A stretch of 64,000 bases of DNA from Paulownia fortunei (taxonomy: Eukaryota > Streptophyta > Magnoliopsida > Lamiales > Paulowniaceae). The notes below the pieces were generated by a model, which was not told the DNA's origin, did not search any database, and was given only the letters and a program-made list of their open reading frames with translations. Where the stretch lies: positions 9,008,841 through 9,072,840 of the forward strand of contig CM033116.1 in assembly GCA_019321725.1 (NCBI GenBank), given 5' to 3'. Shown piece after piece: positions 1 through 13,200 of the stretch. Numbering within the stretch: position 1 is the stretch's first letter; each line of letters opens with the position of its first letter. A program made the position numbers and the translations under genes.

Positions 1-930
1 CCGCTACAAAGATCTTGCTATGATGGGTGACGTCCTTCTAACCCTAAAGAAGCGATTTTCTTTTCTTCCTAAAAATATAATTTTAAAAATTTAACAAATC
101 AAGATTAAAATATTAAGGATGCTTATGCACAAGTGCATCCCAAGTAACATACGATAGATAATTGAAGCAAATGTAAGAGTAGCAGGTGAATTTTCAAACT
201 TTCTTACTAGACACATGTCTGGTTTAGGTAAAAGATCATATGAAAAGAAACATAGGGTGAAAACAATGCAAGTTTATCATAGATGTGCTCGATGGACTTG
301 CAACACAAAGTGTCATTCCTTAGAAATGATTTCTAGAAGTCAAGAAGATAAAATTCAATTCATTAAGGATGGACTAAGTAAGGAGTCTCTAAATGACATT
401 CTATTGACTCTTGAGATGCATCCTTATGGATTAGTACATCGTGCGATACTTGATTTATGTATTCACTTCTATGATGAATATGAGTGTTATAGTTTTGAAA
501 ATCTGACATTAAAAGATCTTGTTTGTTAGTTTATAAGAAAATTGGAAGGGAAGCATATCATCGACCCATAAAGGGCATTTAAGTTAATACTGGGTGTGAA
601 ATTAGAGGAAGATATGAGTCATAGTCATAACTACATGTACATTAACGTGTAAGTAGTTAATTTTCAAATTTTGTGTCCTTATTTTCAACCTTTCTGACAA
701 AAGAAAAAGATGTACAATAAATGCATTCCCTATTCACGCCTCAATAAATAGCACTGTACTTACTCCATTTTTGCACAACTTACATTCAAAAAATGAAGAG
801 AAAAAAAATGGAAGGGTCTTCCTCTTGTAAGTTCAATTGTATTTATGTTTTTTATGGAGCCAATCCAGGAAAAAATGGTGAGCCAATCCAAGAAAATCTT
901 TGTATTGTAAATGGGAGTGAGTGTTAGGCC
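1..930 (+). pseudogene. LOG-carrying repeat, left copy (degenerate)
   Basis: The stretch translates, with stops and frame changes, into an unrecognised protein that is also encoded at 59940-61110 on the other strand. Shared blocks include LKKRFxFLPKN, LRMxMHK and VRVAxEFS near 50-200, and a Cys-containing block CARWTCN within 215-529. The similarity continues through non-coding DNA around 660-790. At 828-930 a LOG (cytokinin riboside 5'-monophosphate phosphoribohydrolase) start is readable as FNCIYVFYGANPGKNGE, corresponding to the family's ICVFCGSxxGK. The rest of LOG is absent and unrelated repeat follows. The identity of the upstream protein is unknown. The copy is not functional. Confidence 0.6.
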
Positions 931-3200
931 CTCTGTAGGTTAAAATTATAGTAGGACTTGTGTAGGAAGACTCATATAGCAGTATTAATCTAGATTTGTG
1001 TAGGCAGATTGAGAAGACATTGAAGAATAAACATGTGTAACTAAGTTGTAGAAGTTAGAAGTAGGACTTTTGTGTAAAGTCAACAAATATCTAGTTAATT
1101 CCTCCAACGCATTGTAGAAGAGTAGACGTAGATGGATCTCTCCACCTTCAAACTATTAGAGTAGGATGTCCAACGCCCCAATTGGATTAGGTGTATTGTA
1201 CTCTTTTTTCTTTTGTAAAGACAATCTTATTAGAAATCATATTAATAAAAATGCATTTTCTTTATCTTATGTCATGCATCTTTTATTTCTACATATTAGA
1301 TAAAGTCCTTAGACAAAATTTAGGTATGGGGCATGGTCGCATATATGATGGCGATCATGGAACATACCTCTAAAATTTTGGTCTTAAATAATTTTCAAGT
1401 CGAGAGCTTGTTGAGATAGGACATCAAATAGTTCAGTAAGACTCGTACACATGATGCATGCTCGTAAGACGAGGATGTCGTATTCCATTGGCATTAGCGT
1501 AGAAACGCAAGTGTATGTATGTGGGTGCTTGTTATGAAACAAGTACAACGAACATGGCCCGCAAGAAATTCTTAGCTGAATACTTTGCCTGTCGAAATAA
1601 GAATTTATGTGTTGCGATAATATATGGCTAGTCCTCAGACTTGAAGTACAATGATAGCCTTATGTGCATCCTGCTGCACTTCGATATATCTTTTGATTGC
1701 TTGATAATCACAAAGATGGTATGTTGGGTGTTACATTAGTGTGCATGGAAGTTTGTTAGTAGCTAACACAGAATTCAACACTTATCTTTTTAAACAAGAA
1801 AATCTTCTGTATTTTCATAATTTGTGATTTAAAGATCTTGGTCAAGGCAAGATGAATCATGATTCATCAAGAATTATTAAAACTTGAAATGAGATCACAG
1901 TTATTGAATAATTTGGGGTGTCGACTTATAATTCATGCCCTAGATTCAATCGAAAGATTAGTTGTCGAAAGAACCATACGTGAATGGTACTCGCAACTAA
2001 GATAAGTTTACTCACTATTTCACCTAAGGCTAGTTTGTCATGGTTACTTATTAGATGTTTTCATGAATAGTGAGGTTCTTGAAATTAAGGAGTTAATTCC
2101 AAAATTGATTAATTAATTAGAATAATTATTATTCATTAGTTGCAAATGTTGCAAACTAACTACTAACTTAGTAGTGAACCTAAGAGGGTCACATATCATG
2201 GAAAGTAACATTTTTAATTTTGGATTTATCCAATGGTTGGGAATTAATTAGTTAATATTGATTAATTAATTAATTAAGGATTCTATTTAATTTAATGGTT
2301 AAATTAAATTATTTAATTAAGTAATTGAATTATTTAATTGGACCTAATTTGATTGGAAAGCCCAAATGAAGTAAATTAAATTAATTAATTGAATTGATTA
2401 ATTTGATATTAAATCAATTAGATTGATTTGTGAATTTTTTAAGTTCAAACCCAAAAATTAATATGAATCACTTAATAAGCACATTAAAATATGAAGAGAA
2501 TAAATTAAATAAATATAATTTATTTAATTAGCATATTTATAAATAAATAAATGTAGTGATCGATTTTATGGGATAAAAATCGGCCACTAGGATTTATTTA
2601 ATATATAAATATATATTTGATATATATATCTTGATAATTATTTAAATAGTTCAAATTAATATCAAGAATGTATGAAGATAATTTTGATGATTAATGTAGT
2701 TTCAAATAAGTACACATACATAGAAGCAAAAGAAATATAAGAGTTGATGGAAGATTTGGATCTTTCCAAAATAAAATTTTAAAATAGTTCAAAATTGACA
2801 AACTTTTCAAAAATTAGAGTAGAAGCAAAATTTTAGCCCCTATAAATAGGATCCATCAATTAGATCAAAAGACAAAATCTACTTCAGATCTAGATTAGTA
2901 ATTAAATAATTAAAAGGATACTAGTGAATCTTTTTAATTGGTATTGCTCTTTCATATTGTGGACCTGATAGATGGGAGACATTTGGATACCTGCGAGTTA
3001 TGAAAGTCCAGGATAAGTAATTAATTATTTCATTCCCTACAACAATCGGAGTGTAAAAAAGGTATAATCCGAATTTAATATTTATTTAAATTTTTACTTA
3101 AATAAGCGCAATCGTTAGAATTGATTTCAAATCGAGAGGATGTATATATTTATATTTGATAAAAAAATTAATTTTTTATTGCATATGCCTTTATAATTAT
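931..3200. other. Unclassified AT-rich repeat-like DNA
   Basis: No coding exon is recognisable. The stretch has long runs of TTAATTAATT-type sequence (2090-2420). It may be a decayed LTR or non-autonomous element, because it starts TGTTAGG next to the truncated LOG fragment and ends around AATCCAACA, but no target duplication was found. Confidence 0.35.
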
Positions 3201-3960
3201 AGCGAATCCAACACAAATTAGTAGCTCTTTATTTTCATCACTTTACTTATTGTTGCATTACTCTACTTTTCATAGCATCATATATTCCACTCAGTTGTTT
3301 TCAACTGAAAAACAGCAGTCTAGAAGATCTTCTAAGTGTTGGATCACATTCTTGCTGCACAATTCTTCTAAGTACTTAATATGTTTTAAGTCTCCAATAG
3401 AATGAATGTTTAAATCTTCAGTCGTGTCACCAACTTTTTTATAATAGGCAACTGGACTTTTAATTCATAAATTGTGTGCAAGTTCATACTTAGAAAAATT
3501 TACCTCTATCTCCATCTACACCCTTTCATACCACTTGGAATCAACAACAAGTGGTATGAGCGCCATTAATTTTTAAACATCTATTTCAGGTCTAATCGAT
3601 TTGAATCTTAATCCAGTATAACTTGCACAATCTTTTCAGCATGAAGAACATCCAGCATTACACTTTTCCAAGATTCCCATATTTTCCTTGGAGGAATATG
3701 ATGACTTAGTATCACAATTTTTTATGTTCTTTTGCTCTATCACAATCTAACTAACACAAATATATTGAATGAATTGTTGAAGAGATTAGTTAGAAGAGAG
3801 ATGTGGGAATGCAAAAGGCCGAAGGATTTTTAAATGTGTGGTGGTGTTCGATGAAGAAAAAATTAATAGAAAATTAAAAAGTTGAGTTGATAATTAAGGT
3901 TATATTTGTATTAGAAATTTCCAGCAAATATCTTTTATGAACAAATAAGTATTCTTCTCA
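3201..3960 (+). mobile_element. Possible Ty1/copia relic (LTR end, primer site, gag remnant)
   Basis: A sequence resembling the initiator-Met tRNA primer site of copia elements, TGGTATGAGCGC (usual form TGGTATCAGAGC), lies at 3552-3563. It follows an AT-rich stretch that could be an LTR end. Downstream (3640-3720) a short frame reads FPRFPYFPW, weakly like the gag start of plant copia elements. No polymerase domain follows. The call rests mostly on the primer-site resemblance and is weak. Confidence 0.3.
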
Positions 3961-6633
3961 TTTGCTTAGAAGAACACAAAGAGTTTAGTGCTTATAGTAA
4001 TTTGTGGAGTCCCAATATCAATTCTCTTTTATAACCTAACTTTATTATTCTATGTTTGTGTGTAGCTAAGTAATCGATATTCTTTTCAAGTTTACATTAT
4101 TACATATAAATTAATTTAAAATTTATTTATATTAAATTAGAGACATTCTACATAAGTACATAGCCACGTTTTGAAATAGCTTTCTTTTCTCCTTTTTGGA
4201 ACCATAAAAAAATCTTTATTATTTTGCTTTGAAAATGACATAATTAAAGTGTTATAATAAATGTAAATTGAGAGGTCAAAATGATTAAAATTTATTTTTT
4301 AAGATAAAATACTAAAATAATTAAGTTTAGAGTGACAAAATAATTAAAATTTATTTTTAGAGAATAATCTATTAATTGGGGGAAAGTATCATTCCACAAT
4401 TAAGGTGACTATGTTTCATTTGCCACAAATCATGGACGGTGAGTCAAAATTTTCCAAACTAACATCATAGCATCCACTATTATACATATTACACTCCAAT
4501 TAAAAAATAATTCATTTTGTACATGGTTGTATAACACACTAATCAAATTTCAAGGGCAAATTATACTAATAGTCCCCAAATTTTAGGTTTTTCATACTAA
4601 AAATTTAAATCATTACTACACCATTCCAAAAATTAAAAGCTTTTTCACATTAATCTTTGAGATCACTTTCCAACGTTGTTTTGCTGGAAAAACACTCATG
4701 TGCATGACACATGCCGTTTTTAAGGGCACAATGGTTAGAACAGAGTTATAAAATATCACTTTAATACCTAATTTTTAGTTTAATCCCTGAATTATATATC
4801 ATGGTATATTTTTTTAGATAAGTTATATAGTCATCAATTTTATTCCAAAAAAACCTGAAATGATAAAAGTTTGTTTTATATATAAGGGTCAAAATTAAAA
4901 TATACTAGAGCTTTTTTTTAGCATTCAATTTAATGAAACTTTGTATAGAAATATTATTTTCAGTTTTAATTTGATTTCAGTAATATGGTGTAATTAATTT
5001 TAAAAGTTAAAGTAAAAAATTTTTGTTTTACTTTAAATCTAATTATTTAATTTTACATTTTTCACGACATTAGCTTAATTTTTTTGGCATTTAATCTTCA
5101 CAAAATGAAAAAAAAAATATTTATTTTTAAGTTAATCAGCATGTTATTTTTAAGTTCACAAAAATTCAGAAGTGTTATGATTCCAAATAGAGTAATTTAA
5201 TAATGAACATGTGATAAACAAAAGAGTACTAAAAAGTGAGTGATTCTTTGGCAGTTTTGGGTAATTTAATAATGAACATGTGATAAACAAAAGAGTGCAA
5301 ATCACTAAAAAGTGAGTGATTCTTTGGCAATTTTGGGTGAGTAATCCTTCTAAGACAACTCGGCAATAAACAAGACAGTAAAATTACTTAAAACTCTTTA
5401 AATAAATTTTTATATTTAAAAAATTCATGAAAATATTTCTCAATATCTCGAAAATAAAGTCAATCAACTTTTTATATAATTACATCATAAATTTATTTTT
5501 TTTGGTTTGTTGATTAAATTACATTGCGCTTTATAGATTAAGAAATTAATGGATTGAATTGTTTAAATTTTTTTTTTTTCCTTGGGTTTCTTCAATTGAT
5601 AGATTGTATGAATGATGATCGTAACACTAAAACTTTCGGTACTACCGGTGTGATTTGCCCAAGTTTTAAACTGTTTTAAATTATATTTTCTTTATTCCAA
5701 AATAATTACTCTCTTTTTATAATTGATTAATTAATTTAACTATTTTTCTTAGTAGAGATTTTTCTAAAAAATTAATTTAATAATGTTAAATATTATAACA
5801 AATATCAAATTATGAAAATTTAGTAACATCAAATTATATATACAAAAAACTAATATGATAAATTATTCAAAATTTAAATAATTTAACTCCCTATTGTAAC
5901 ATATTAAGAAATTATTATGATACAATTCAGTATATTTTTAAATATCTATGGTGTATTACCAATAATAGCCGAGTTTACCAGCAAAACCACTTAATACGCA
6001 TTCCCCGCTTCACGTATTTTTCTGTAATGGAAGGCTCGGGATCCAAGTAAAACTTTATTCCAAAGCAAAGCGACCTTCAAGTACTAATTTCCATTTTCCG
6101 GCATGATGGAATAGAATATCCTCTCGTGCATGGTTTTTATCAACCAACTGGTTACAATCATGGAGAATGCTTCATTCTTATTCTTTTGCAAATAAAGATA
6201 TTAATGCATCTCATTCCAAGACAACCTTTGCATGCACAAACAGATTTGCTCATTTTCAAGAACTTCATCATCAAACAGATTTATTCAAAAATGAAACAGA
6301 AAACAAGAAACATGCAAAGAAAAAAGGAGTCTCATTCTCTCTAAACTGCGGTTTTCACTTCATATGAAAAGCTAACCATCACAAATATTTTTTTCCTCAT
6401 AGATGAAACAACTGATAAGTCCTTTTGGAACTTATAGTAGCAATTCACAAAAATCAAGAATATGAAGAAAAAAGAAAAGAAAAGTTCTTAGCTAAAGCGA
6501 CTATTTTCACATCAAAAGGTAAGAATGATGACACGCACATATCTGCTTCGGCGTGATATATTTCTGACCGTTTGGTGTGCAACACCCGAGTATTTTTCTG
6601 AGAAAAAACAAAGAAAAAACAGTTCATAGACTA
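3961..6633. other. AT-rich intergenic DNA
   Basis: No gene was recognised. It contains the tandem duplication listed at 5192-5339. Short frames at 6126-6367 have no recognisable motif and overlap the presumed 3' flank of the SMR gene. Confidence 0.5.
5192..5339. repeat. Tandem duplication, about 70-bp unit, two copies
   Basis: The block beginning GTAATTTAATAATGAACATG occurs at 5192 and again at 5261, each running through AGTGAGTGATTCTTTGGCA. The second copy carries a small insertion (GCAAATC). The copies are otherwise nearly identical, so the duplication is recent. Confidence 0.85.
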
Positions 6634-7098
6634 TTAGTTGAAGCCAGTACTTTCTTTCCTAGCTTTCTTTATCTTACCACTCATAAAATCTCTGAGAAGA
6701 TTTGGAGGAAAGAGTGACTCAATTTCATTGGAGAGATCAAGTAAAACTCTTTGAGTTTTTCTCTTTGTGGATGGGAGTGATTTGGGTTTTCTTGGAGGTG
6801 GTGGGCATTTCAGTGGGACATTCTCTTTGTGATCAACAGCTTTTGGTGTTCTGCACCCCCCATCTGCTTCTTTTTCTCCATGATCAACTCCTGCAGATGG
6901 CAATTTGATCTTCAAAACAGACAATGAAACAACGCTTTTCTCAGCTTCTGATCTGACGGATTCTCCTTTATTATGGAGCTCTTCAAAGAAGTCGCGTTTC
7001 AGCATTGCATGCAAATCTTTCTCTGAGAGAATTGCCGGCTCAGAAGTGATTTTAGTTGGCAAACCCATCAAGGAAAATGGCTTGAAATCTGTGTACAT
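6634..7098 (-). CDS. SIAMESE-related cyclin-dependent kinase inhibitor (SMR family)
   Basis: This is an intronless frame of 154 residues. SMR proteins are plant-specific nuclear inhibitors that bind CDK-cyclin complexes and promote cell-cycle exit or endoreduplication. Visible hallmarks are a Thr-Pro site in GCRTPK (residues 81-86), the proline-rich CPPPPRKPK block (98-106; the family form is CPPAPRKP), and a basic segment KRK at 112-114. A hydrophobic/acidic C-terminal block, LLDLSNEIESLFPP, is at 119-132. The N-terminal 75 residues have no known motif and probably vary, as in other SMRs. At 154 residues it is longer than many SMRs (about 90-130). The chosen start is the first Met of the frame. 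A compound TG/AG microsatellite and a G-run lie about 280 bp upstream of the start. The subgroup within the SMR family is not settled. The alternative, a random frame, is unlikely given two conserved motifs in the right order. Confidence 0.85.
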   Translation of the reverse strand: MYTDFKPFSLMGLPTKITSEPAILSEKDLHAMLKRDFFEELHNKGESVRSEAEKSVVSLSVLKIKLPSAGVDHGEKEADGGCRTPKAVDHKENVPLKCPPPPRKPKSLPSTKRKTQRVLLDLSNEIESLFPPNLLRDFMSGKIKKARKESTGFN

Positions 7099-7379
7099 GA
7101 AGATTAAAAGTGCAAAACAATGTCTGAAAATGAGATTTTTTTGGACTATATGTGTTTTTGGTTATGTATGTTTAATTTCTTGGAAAAACAGATAGCATAT
7201 TGAAACAAGAAGAAAAACAATAAGGGGTTGTGGCATTTGATGCCTAATCTTGGAAACGTGGTTGGTTAATATAACGAGGAGTATGTGTGTTCAACAATGT
7301 AATCATCAATTTTATACCATCTTTTTTGATTATTTGAGTTTACTTTTTCTTTTTAGTCTGGCTTTTTCCAATGTTTTGG

Positions 7380-7380
<1 letters not shown>

Positions 7381-7411
<31 letters not shown>

Positions 7412-7430
7412 CCCGGGGGGGGGGGGGGGG
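7381..7430. repeat. Compound microsatellite (TG)n(AG)n plus G-run
   Basis: TG repeats at 7381-7394 are followed by GA repeats to 7411 and a run of 16 G at 7415-7430. It lies upstream of the SMR start on the opposite strand, where it reads as C-run, CT and CA. Confidence 0.95.
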
Positions 7431-9691
7431 TTGGCTTTTCAACTTTTCAATTATTGAAATTCATAAAAGCCCTTTTGGTGAGGAATCCAATGCAAACAAA
7501 CCCTTGTAAAAATCTCATTACAAAGACTCAAAGAATGTGCTATTTGCACACACTTTTGTGATTCTATACTAACTTTGATGCATCTACTCAAAGTGGACTT
7601 GCTGTTGGGAAACCCTTTTAGACCTATTTTATTTCTTTTAATTTGCATGTACATATATGATCAATTTAGGTTTTTTTTTTCTTTCCCTGGTTTTCTTTAA
7701 TTAGAATATTTATTTGCTTTTATTTTAAACAGTACTTAGATCACTTCTTAACTAGTATATCAGATAGAAAGTAAGAAAATTTTCTTTCTTGAAAAAAGAG
7801 AATTTTTGAGAGCTTGTATCATTACTACACTACATGATGATAGAATTTCAATATCTTTTCTTACTACATTATAGCATAGCAACAAGAGTTTGAAGATATC
7901 CATGAAAATGTGTGTCGCATTCCTAGCAGAAAAAACTTTGCGTTACCAAATTTTATAGCAATATTTATGTACGTGGACTATGATAAATATGGAACTGGAA
8001 GCTGAAAGATAGAAATAGAAATAATTTTTATGAGTTCTATTTCAATTTAAATGAACTTTAATTTCATCAAATATCTACTTAGGAAAGAAATTAAAATTTG
8101 TGGTGGACTTATCCTGAGACGATTTAGAAATTTGAAGGAGGGCAAAATTTTATTTTTTAATTTAATATATAAATTAAAATTATATTCAATACAAGAAGGG
8201 CTGCTAGGTCCAACCCTCCTTTCCTTTCATTTTTGTCTGTACTTCCAAATGCAATATCAGTAAAAATCTCTCACCTTTACCATTACAATGGCAAATTGAT
8301 TAGTCAGAACTCAAGGAGTATAATATGATAAAATGAAGCATGAAATTACATAGGATACTCCTCAGGCTGAAACAAAATTATTAAAGCTGAAATAATAAAA
8401 CTAATGCCTTATCTAAACCAACTGCAAACAAAAACAGTTGTCTATTTCCCAATGTGAATTGGGATCATTAATCAAACACCTTCACTCAGATAATTCTGTC
8501 AATGCAATTAGTTTCCACAACAGAAATGGATTAGTTGCCACCCAATCCCTTGACATCCCACCATTGCTGAGATCCCCACCACCCACAATAATGCATATGA
8601 TATATGCTAATGTTCAATTACTATCTTCTAGCAGATATCCAAGTCCCAACATTATACAGATGAGATTGTCTGCTGTGGGTGGGATTTAGGAGTTTAAATT
8701 AATTAAATGGAGTTGAATAAGATGATGTTAAAATTTGGTTTGAGTTTTTTTTGTGTTTTGGTTTGATTGTTAAAATAAGTTGAACTTGAATATGTATTAA
8801 TCAATCCAATAATGAATCGAGTTCAAATAATGTGATATTTTTATATATAGTTTATTAAAATTTTAAAGATAAATTAAAAAAATTACTTTTAATATTTGAC
8901 CTATTTAGGGATGTCAATAGAGCGGATCCAGATTCGTACCCGTTCCGAACTCGGTTTTCAAAGTTATTGAACGGGTTTGGGGCAGGTTTTCAAAGTTATT
9001 AAATTTATGTAATATTATACTTTTAAAAATATATTTGTAAAAGAAATTTAATGATGTTATTTTAAAAAAATATTTTTTTTAATATTTTAAAATTATAAAG
9101 CGGATATAACCCGGACCCGACAGGTTCGGAGCGGAGCGGGTCTCGAGTCCTTCAAAACTTTGACGGGACGAGTCTCGAGTATACCAAACTCACCCCATTC
9201 TCATTTCTAAATTTATTTAATTAGGAAAAAAAAACTCTGTTTCAAAATGACAAATATCCTCTTGAAATTTATCTTATTTAAAGAAATTCTTTTGTAAATA
9301 ACAAATTTCAAAAATAACTTCTATAATTTATTTATTTTTAAATAATCAAGTCGAGTTTAAAATCTTATATATGAAAAAAAAATATTTAAGTTTGATTTAT
9401 TATACTTAATGAATCAAGCTTAATAAAATTTCAACAATATACAGGAGTTAAAAGTAGCAAGTTATTTGATTTCTTTTTTCAACCTATTAAATTTGATCAT
9501 GTATGTGCCTCACATGGCCCCACGCTAAAGAAAGCATGCTATGTTTTTTTGTGGAAGTGTTTTCTTGAGTGGCAACAAGCATTATATCCTAGCAGGCAAG
9601 GTTTGTAATGAACTTAGGATTCCCACTTTGAATTTGGCAGAGGGTGTGTTGAAATCTGGTTGATGAGTTCTTGTTCCTTCTTTTTTTTAAC

Positions 9692-9710
9692 GGGGGGGGG
9701 GGGGGGGGGG
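9692..9710. repeat. G homopolymer
   Basis: About 19 consecutive G residues lie in AT-rich DNA. The length may be unreliable in the assembly. Confidence 0.9.
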
Positions 9711-10202
9711 ACATTGATTTTTCTAAATTTTATCATGTTGGAGCCTGGAGGCTGTCATGATGCCAATCATCATCACAAGGAATGATGGGATGAGGAAATG
9801 CATGTTTAGGGGGACACAATGGAGGAAGCTAGATTTGAGGTATTTGTCAACTCAATCAATTCCTATGCTTTAGGTTCTATACAGGATAACACTTTCATGT
9901 GGTTTGTGTTAAATATATATATAGACACTCTTTCGGTCCTATCTTTATAATTTTAATTTGACTATTTAGAATAAGCTACTAAGCTTTGAAATCAATGTTT
10001 CCAAAAAAAGAAAGAATTGAGAACTCTTTACCATGACTAAACTATATTTGAAGAAATTATACTTAGTTGCTAGTTCTGTAATTTATTAAAATCTTGCTTG
10101 TCACCATTTTCTTTAATATATTGTTACTCAGTGCATCAAGGAATGTTGTTGGTAATTATATGTTGTTCATTCTAAATTAACTAATCCAAAATAAATAAAT
10201 AA

Positions 10203-10205
<3 letters not shown>

Positions 10206-10234
<29 letters not shown>
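10206..10234. repeat. (TA)n microsatellite
   Basis: An uninterrupted TA dinucleotide run of about 14 units. Confidence 0.95.
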
Positions 10235-10237
<3 letters not shown>

Positions 10238-12131
10238 AGTATTTCCTTTGAAATCATCAATGTTACTCAAGTTATTGACTAATTAAATCTTTGAGCCTTG
10301 AGAGTTAATTTAAATATTGAGGTGTTATAATCAATCAAGTTGTATGTACCTAATGATTTGTTCAAGTATGTTAGTGAATCTAATCATTTCACACATTTGT
10401 TATGTTCTTTTTTAAAAAAATGAAAAATATTTATGAAGTAATATCGAAATGCCCCAATTTAATTATAAATCCCCCACATCCAGCCAAATTGAATTACATC
10501 ACTCTATAAATATGAGGTTCTGAATTCAAGTCTCATGTATGTTGGTGTGTATTTGTCCATCTCCGTGTTACATGAGCATTGATATTAAATCATGGATAGT
10601 ATTATTATCTCATTATTCGTTTCTATCAAATTAGTTTTTGATCGTTGTATTGAAATCTTCTTTATAAAATTGGCATATTCTTTAATTTTTCCGATGGATC
10701 TAACCTAATTGAAGTCCCCACCTACAACCAAGGTAGAGTATGTGAGTCAGCAAAGTTTGACATAGACTCTCAAAGTTGGCCACTAATTTTATAAGTCGAG
10801 TTCTCTATTTCGAACGGTATTTCTTCTCCTATTTTAATATCACACGTATAGTTCAAGTGCATTGAATGACATCATTAATATATATTTAGCATATACTGAT
10901 ATTATCGAAATAGAAAATAAAATACTATTCGAAATACAGAATTCAGAAGGCTAATTTTGAGTTCCAATTGACATATAATGCATTGAAGAGCAAAAAGTTC
11001 CATCAACAAGTAACAGCTTGTGCTACCGCTCAATCCCTTCCTTGTTGGAGACTTCTTCTCATGCTACATAATATGATATAACATAATAGACTCGACTGTG
11101 TAATTTATTGCATGGTAATTTTCGTTGATTTTTCTCTTCTAAGCTTGAAAACTTAATGCATGTTTGGAAACATTTTTGAAATGAAAATTCATCTATAAAA
11201 TGAAATTTCTAATATGAACTTTTTTTAAAAAGTGTTTATAAGTATTGTTAAGTGTTTGGTAGAAATGTATTTTAACACCCATTTAGTAGAAGTACAAGAA
11301 AAGAAATTCAAAAGTTACAATTTTTCACTTCTCCAAAATGGACTTTTGGAAAAGTAACTTATTTTAAAAGTTTATTCAAAAATAATTATCAAACATATAA
11401 TTTTTTTTTACAAATGAACTTTCATATCTAAAAGTTCATTTGAATAGATTTCCAAATACCCTCTTACATTTCAAATCAAACAATCCCCAAAGACACCCAA
11501 GTTTGAGTTATTAATTTTTGATGTGGTGTAACACCCCATTACTACAGAACTATATATATAGTATAATTTAACATGATAGAGCCTGTGTGCATGCATTATT
11601 ATTTTTTTTCTTTCTGCAACATATTAATAAATAATAAATATTTTCCCACTCACAGACTAATATATATACCTGCAGATGACCCATAACAATCATAATATTT
11701 ATATACCCGTGTACAGAAAAGTTATAAAAGTAACACATTGTACAAATCCAAAACGTAATACAATAGACTACAAAATCAAATAAGTTAACAATCAACCCAA
11801 CAGGTCGTCATCCATGTACACTGATCCTCAGAACCTGTAGGAACCCCAACAGCTTGCCCAGTAAGTCCATGGTATCAAGTATCACCAGGCTCACCTACAA
11901 TGCATAAACTATATGAGCTAACGCTCAGCAAGTAAAGATTATGCATGTCAAAGAATAATCCACAATATCAAGTCATACATCTCAAAATGCTATGCCCACA
12001 ATGCAATTTTATGCATCAAATATTTCTCTCAAAATCATTTCTTTCTTGGGCCCCTGACCAACGCTACTATCCCATACACCGGAAAAGAGCTCTGCACATC
12101 GCCATAATCTAATGGCCAATAATCATAAAAG

Positions 12132-12220
12132 CATGCAAATCCATGCATACTCATACGCATGCAAATCCATGCACGCGAACCTGCAAATCCATGCATAAAT
12201 CATGCAAATCCATGCATGCT
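12132..12220. repeat. Short tandem repeat of ATGCAAATCCATGCA inside the LTR
   Basis: Four copies of CATGCAAATCCATGCA-like units, at roughly 20-26 bp spacing, lie within the solo LTR. Each contains ATGCAAAT, an octamer-like word. They produce a repetitive frame on the minus strand that is not a gene. Confidence 0.8.
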
Positions 12221-12849
12221 TCGGTGCACTAGTAGTGGTCAGCAAAATATTTTTCTTTCTCACAATCATGCCGTGCAATGCAAGATTTATCACAATGCGC
12301 GTATATGATGCATGCACATGCCAATGACAATGCCCATGTATGTATACTCAATTGAGAGTCCTCTACTATGCACATATGATTTATGATATTACATATAATT
12401 CACACATCTACTATGTCTATGCATTGTAGTTGCAAATGAATCTTTACTTACCTTTCACTTGGTTGGTGGTTTAGTCTAAATTTATTTAGTATTCCTCTCC
12501 AACCTTAGATGTAAAATAGCCTGTAATATTACCCAACATCAAGCACCATTCCAATTTGGCAAGTTGAAAGTACAAAATCTCATACTAGACCTTAAACACC
12601 AAGCTATAAGCTAACAATCAAGCTTTCACAAACTAGAACTCAATATAGCCCCTCAAATACCTCAATTTCTCATCTTAAATACATGCAAACATCATGTAAT
12701 TGAAGTATTATAACTCTAATAGCATGTACCTAATTGTTAACACTCAATAGCAACATGTCTAGGTTGAAACATGCTAAGTGATCAATGTGGCAGATTCACA
12801 TTTTCATATTTTCTTGCTGTCAAGTTTAGTTGCATGATAATTTTAACAT

Positions 12850-13200
12850 CCCTAAACATATCCAATCACTCCCAAATTTTTACCACACTTAGATAACATG
12901 TATATAAATGTAACCATATCATATAATTGCTAAAAATCACGGATATAGCTTTCCAAGTTCAGCTCTCTTCACGACATACTGAAACAGATTGTTTCCTACC
13001 GTGACAGTTTTGCACACTTCATGACATTAATAGTTTTGGCACCATTAAGTATATTCAATCACTCCAAAATTTTCACCATACTTAGATAACATATATAAGG
13101 AGACAACCAGGTCATATTATTACCAAAAATAATGGATTTAGCTCCCTTAATTCAGTTTCCTTCACAGCACACCAAAACAGATTTTGCTATTTTGGCAGTT
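12850..13200. repeat. Diverged internal duplication in the LTR, about 200-bp unit
   Basis: Two blocks share the order ACTTAGATAACAT, CATAT, a CNGATATAGCT/GGATTTAGCT word, TTCAGCTC/TTCAGTTTCC, CTTCAC, CAAAACAGATT and GACAGTTT/GGCAGTTT. The spacing is about 190 bp. They appear to be an old tandem duplication. Confidence 0.6.

Larger units (their letters stand above)
7435..11526. other. Intergenic region without recognised gene
   Basis: Short frames (for example 8051-8263 and 8438-8689) carry no recognisable motif. At about 8910-9210 there is a locally GC-richer stretch with repeated CGGGT/GGAGCGG words, beginning AGGGATGTCAATAG. This is a type of dispersed sequence common in plant intergenic DNA. 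A G-run lies at 9692-9710 and a TA run at 10206-10234. Confidence 0.5.

Noticed and set aside
7415..7430. G-run as a functional G-quadruplex
   Set aside because: A homopolymer within a microsatellite is likely to be slippage-derived, and its length is uncertain.
12132..12220. CRISPR-like array of spaced repeats
   Set aside because: Units are short, spacing is irregular, only four copies exist, and the setting is a plant LTR.
12123..12317. Repetitive minus-strand frame with repeated WICM words
   Set aside because: It is a translation of the short tandem repeat in the solo LTR.
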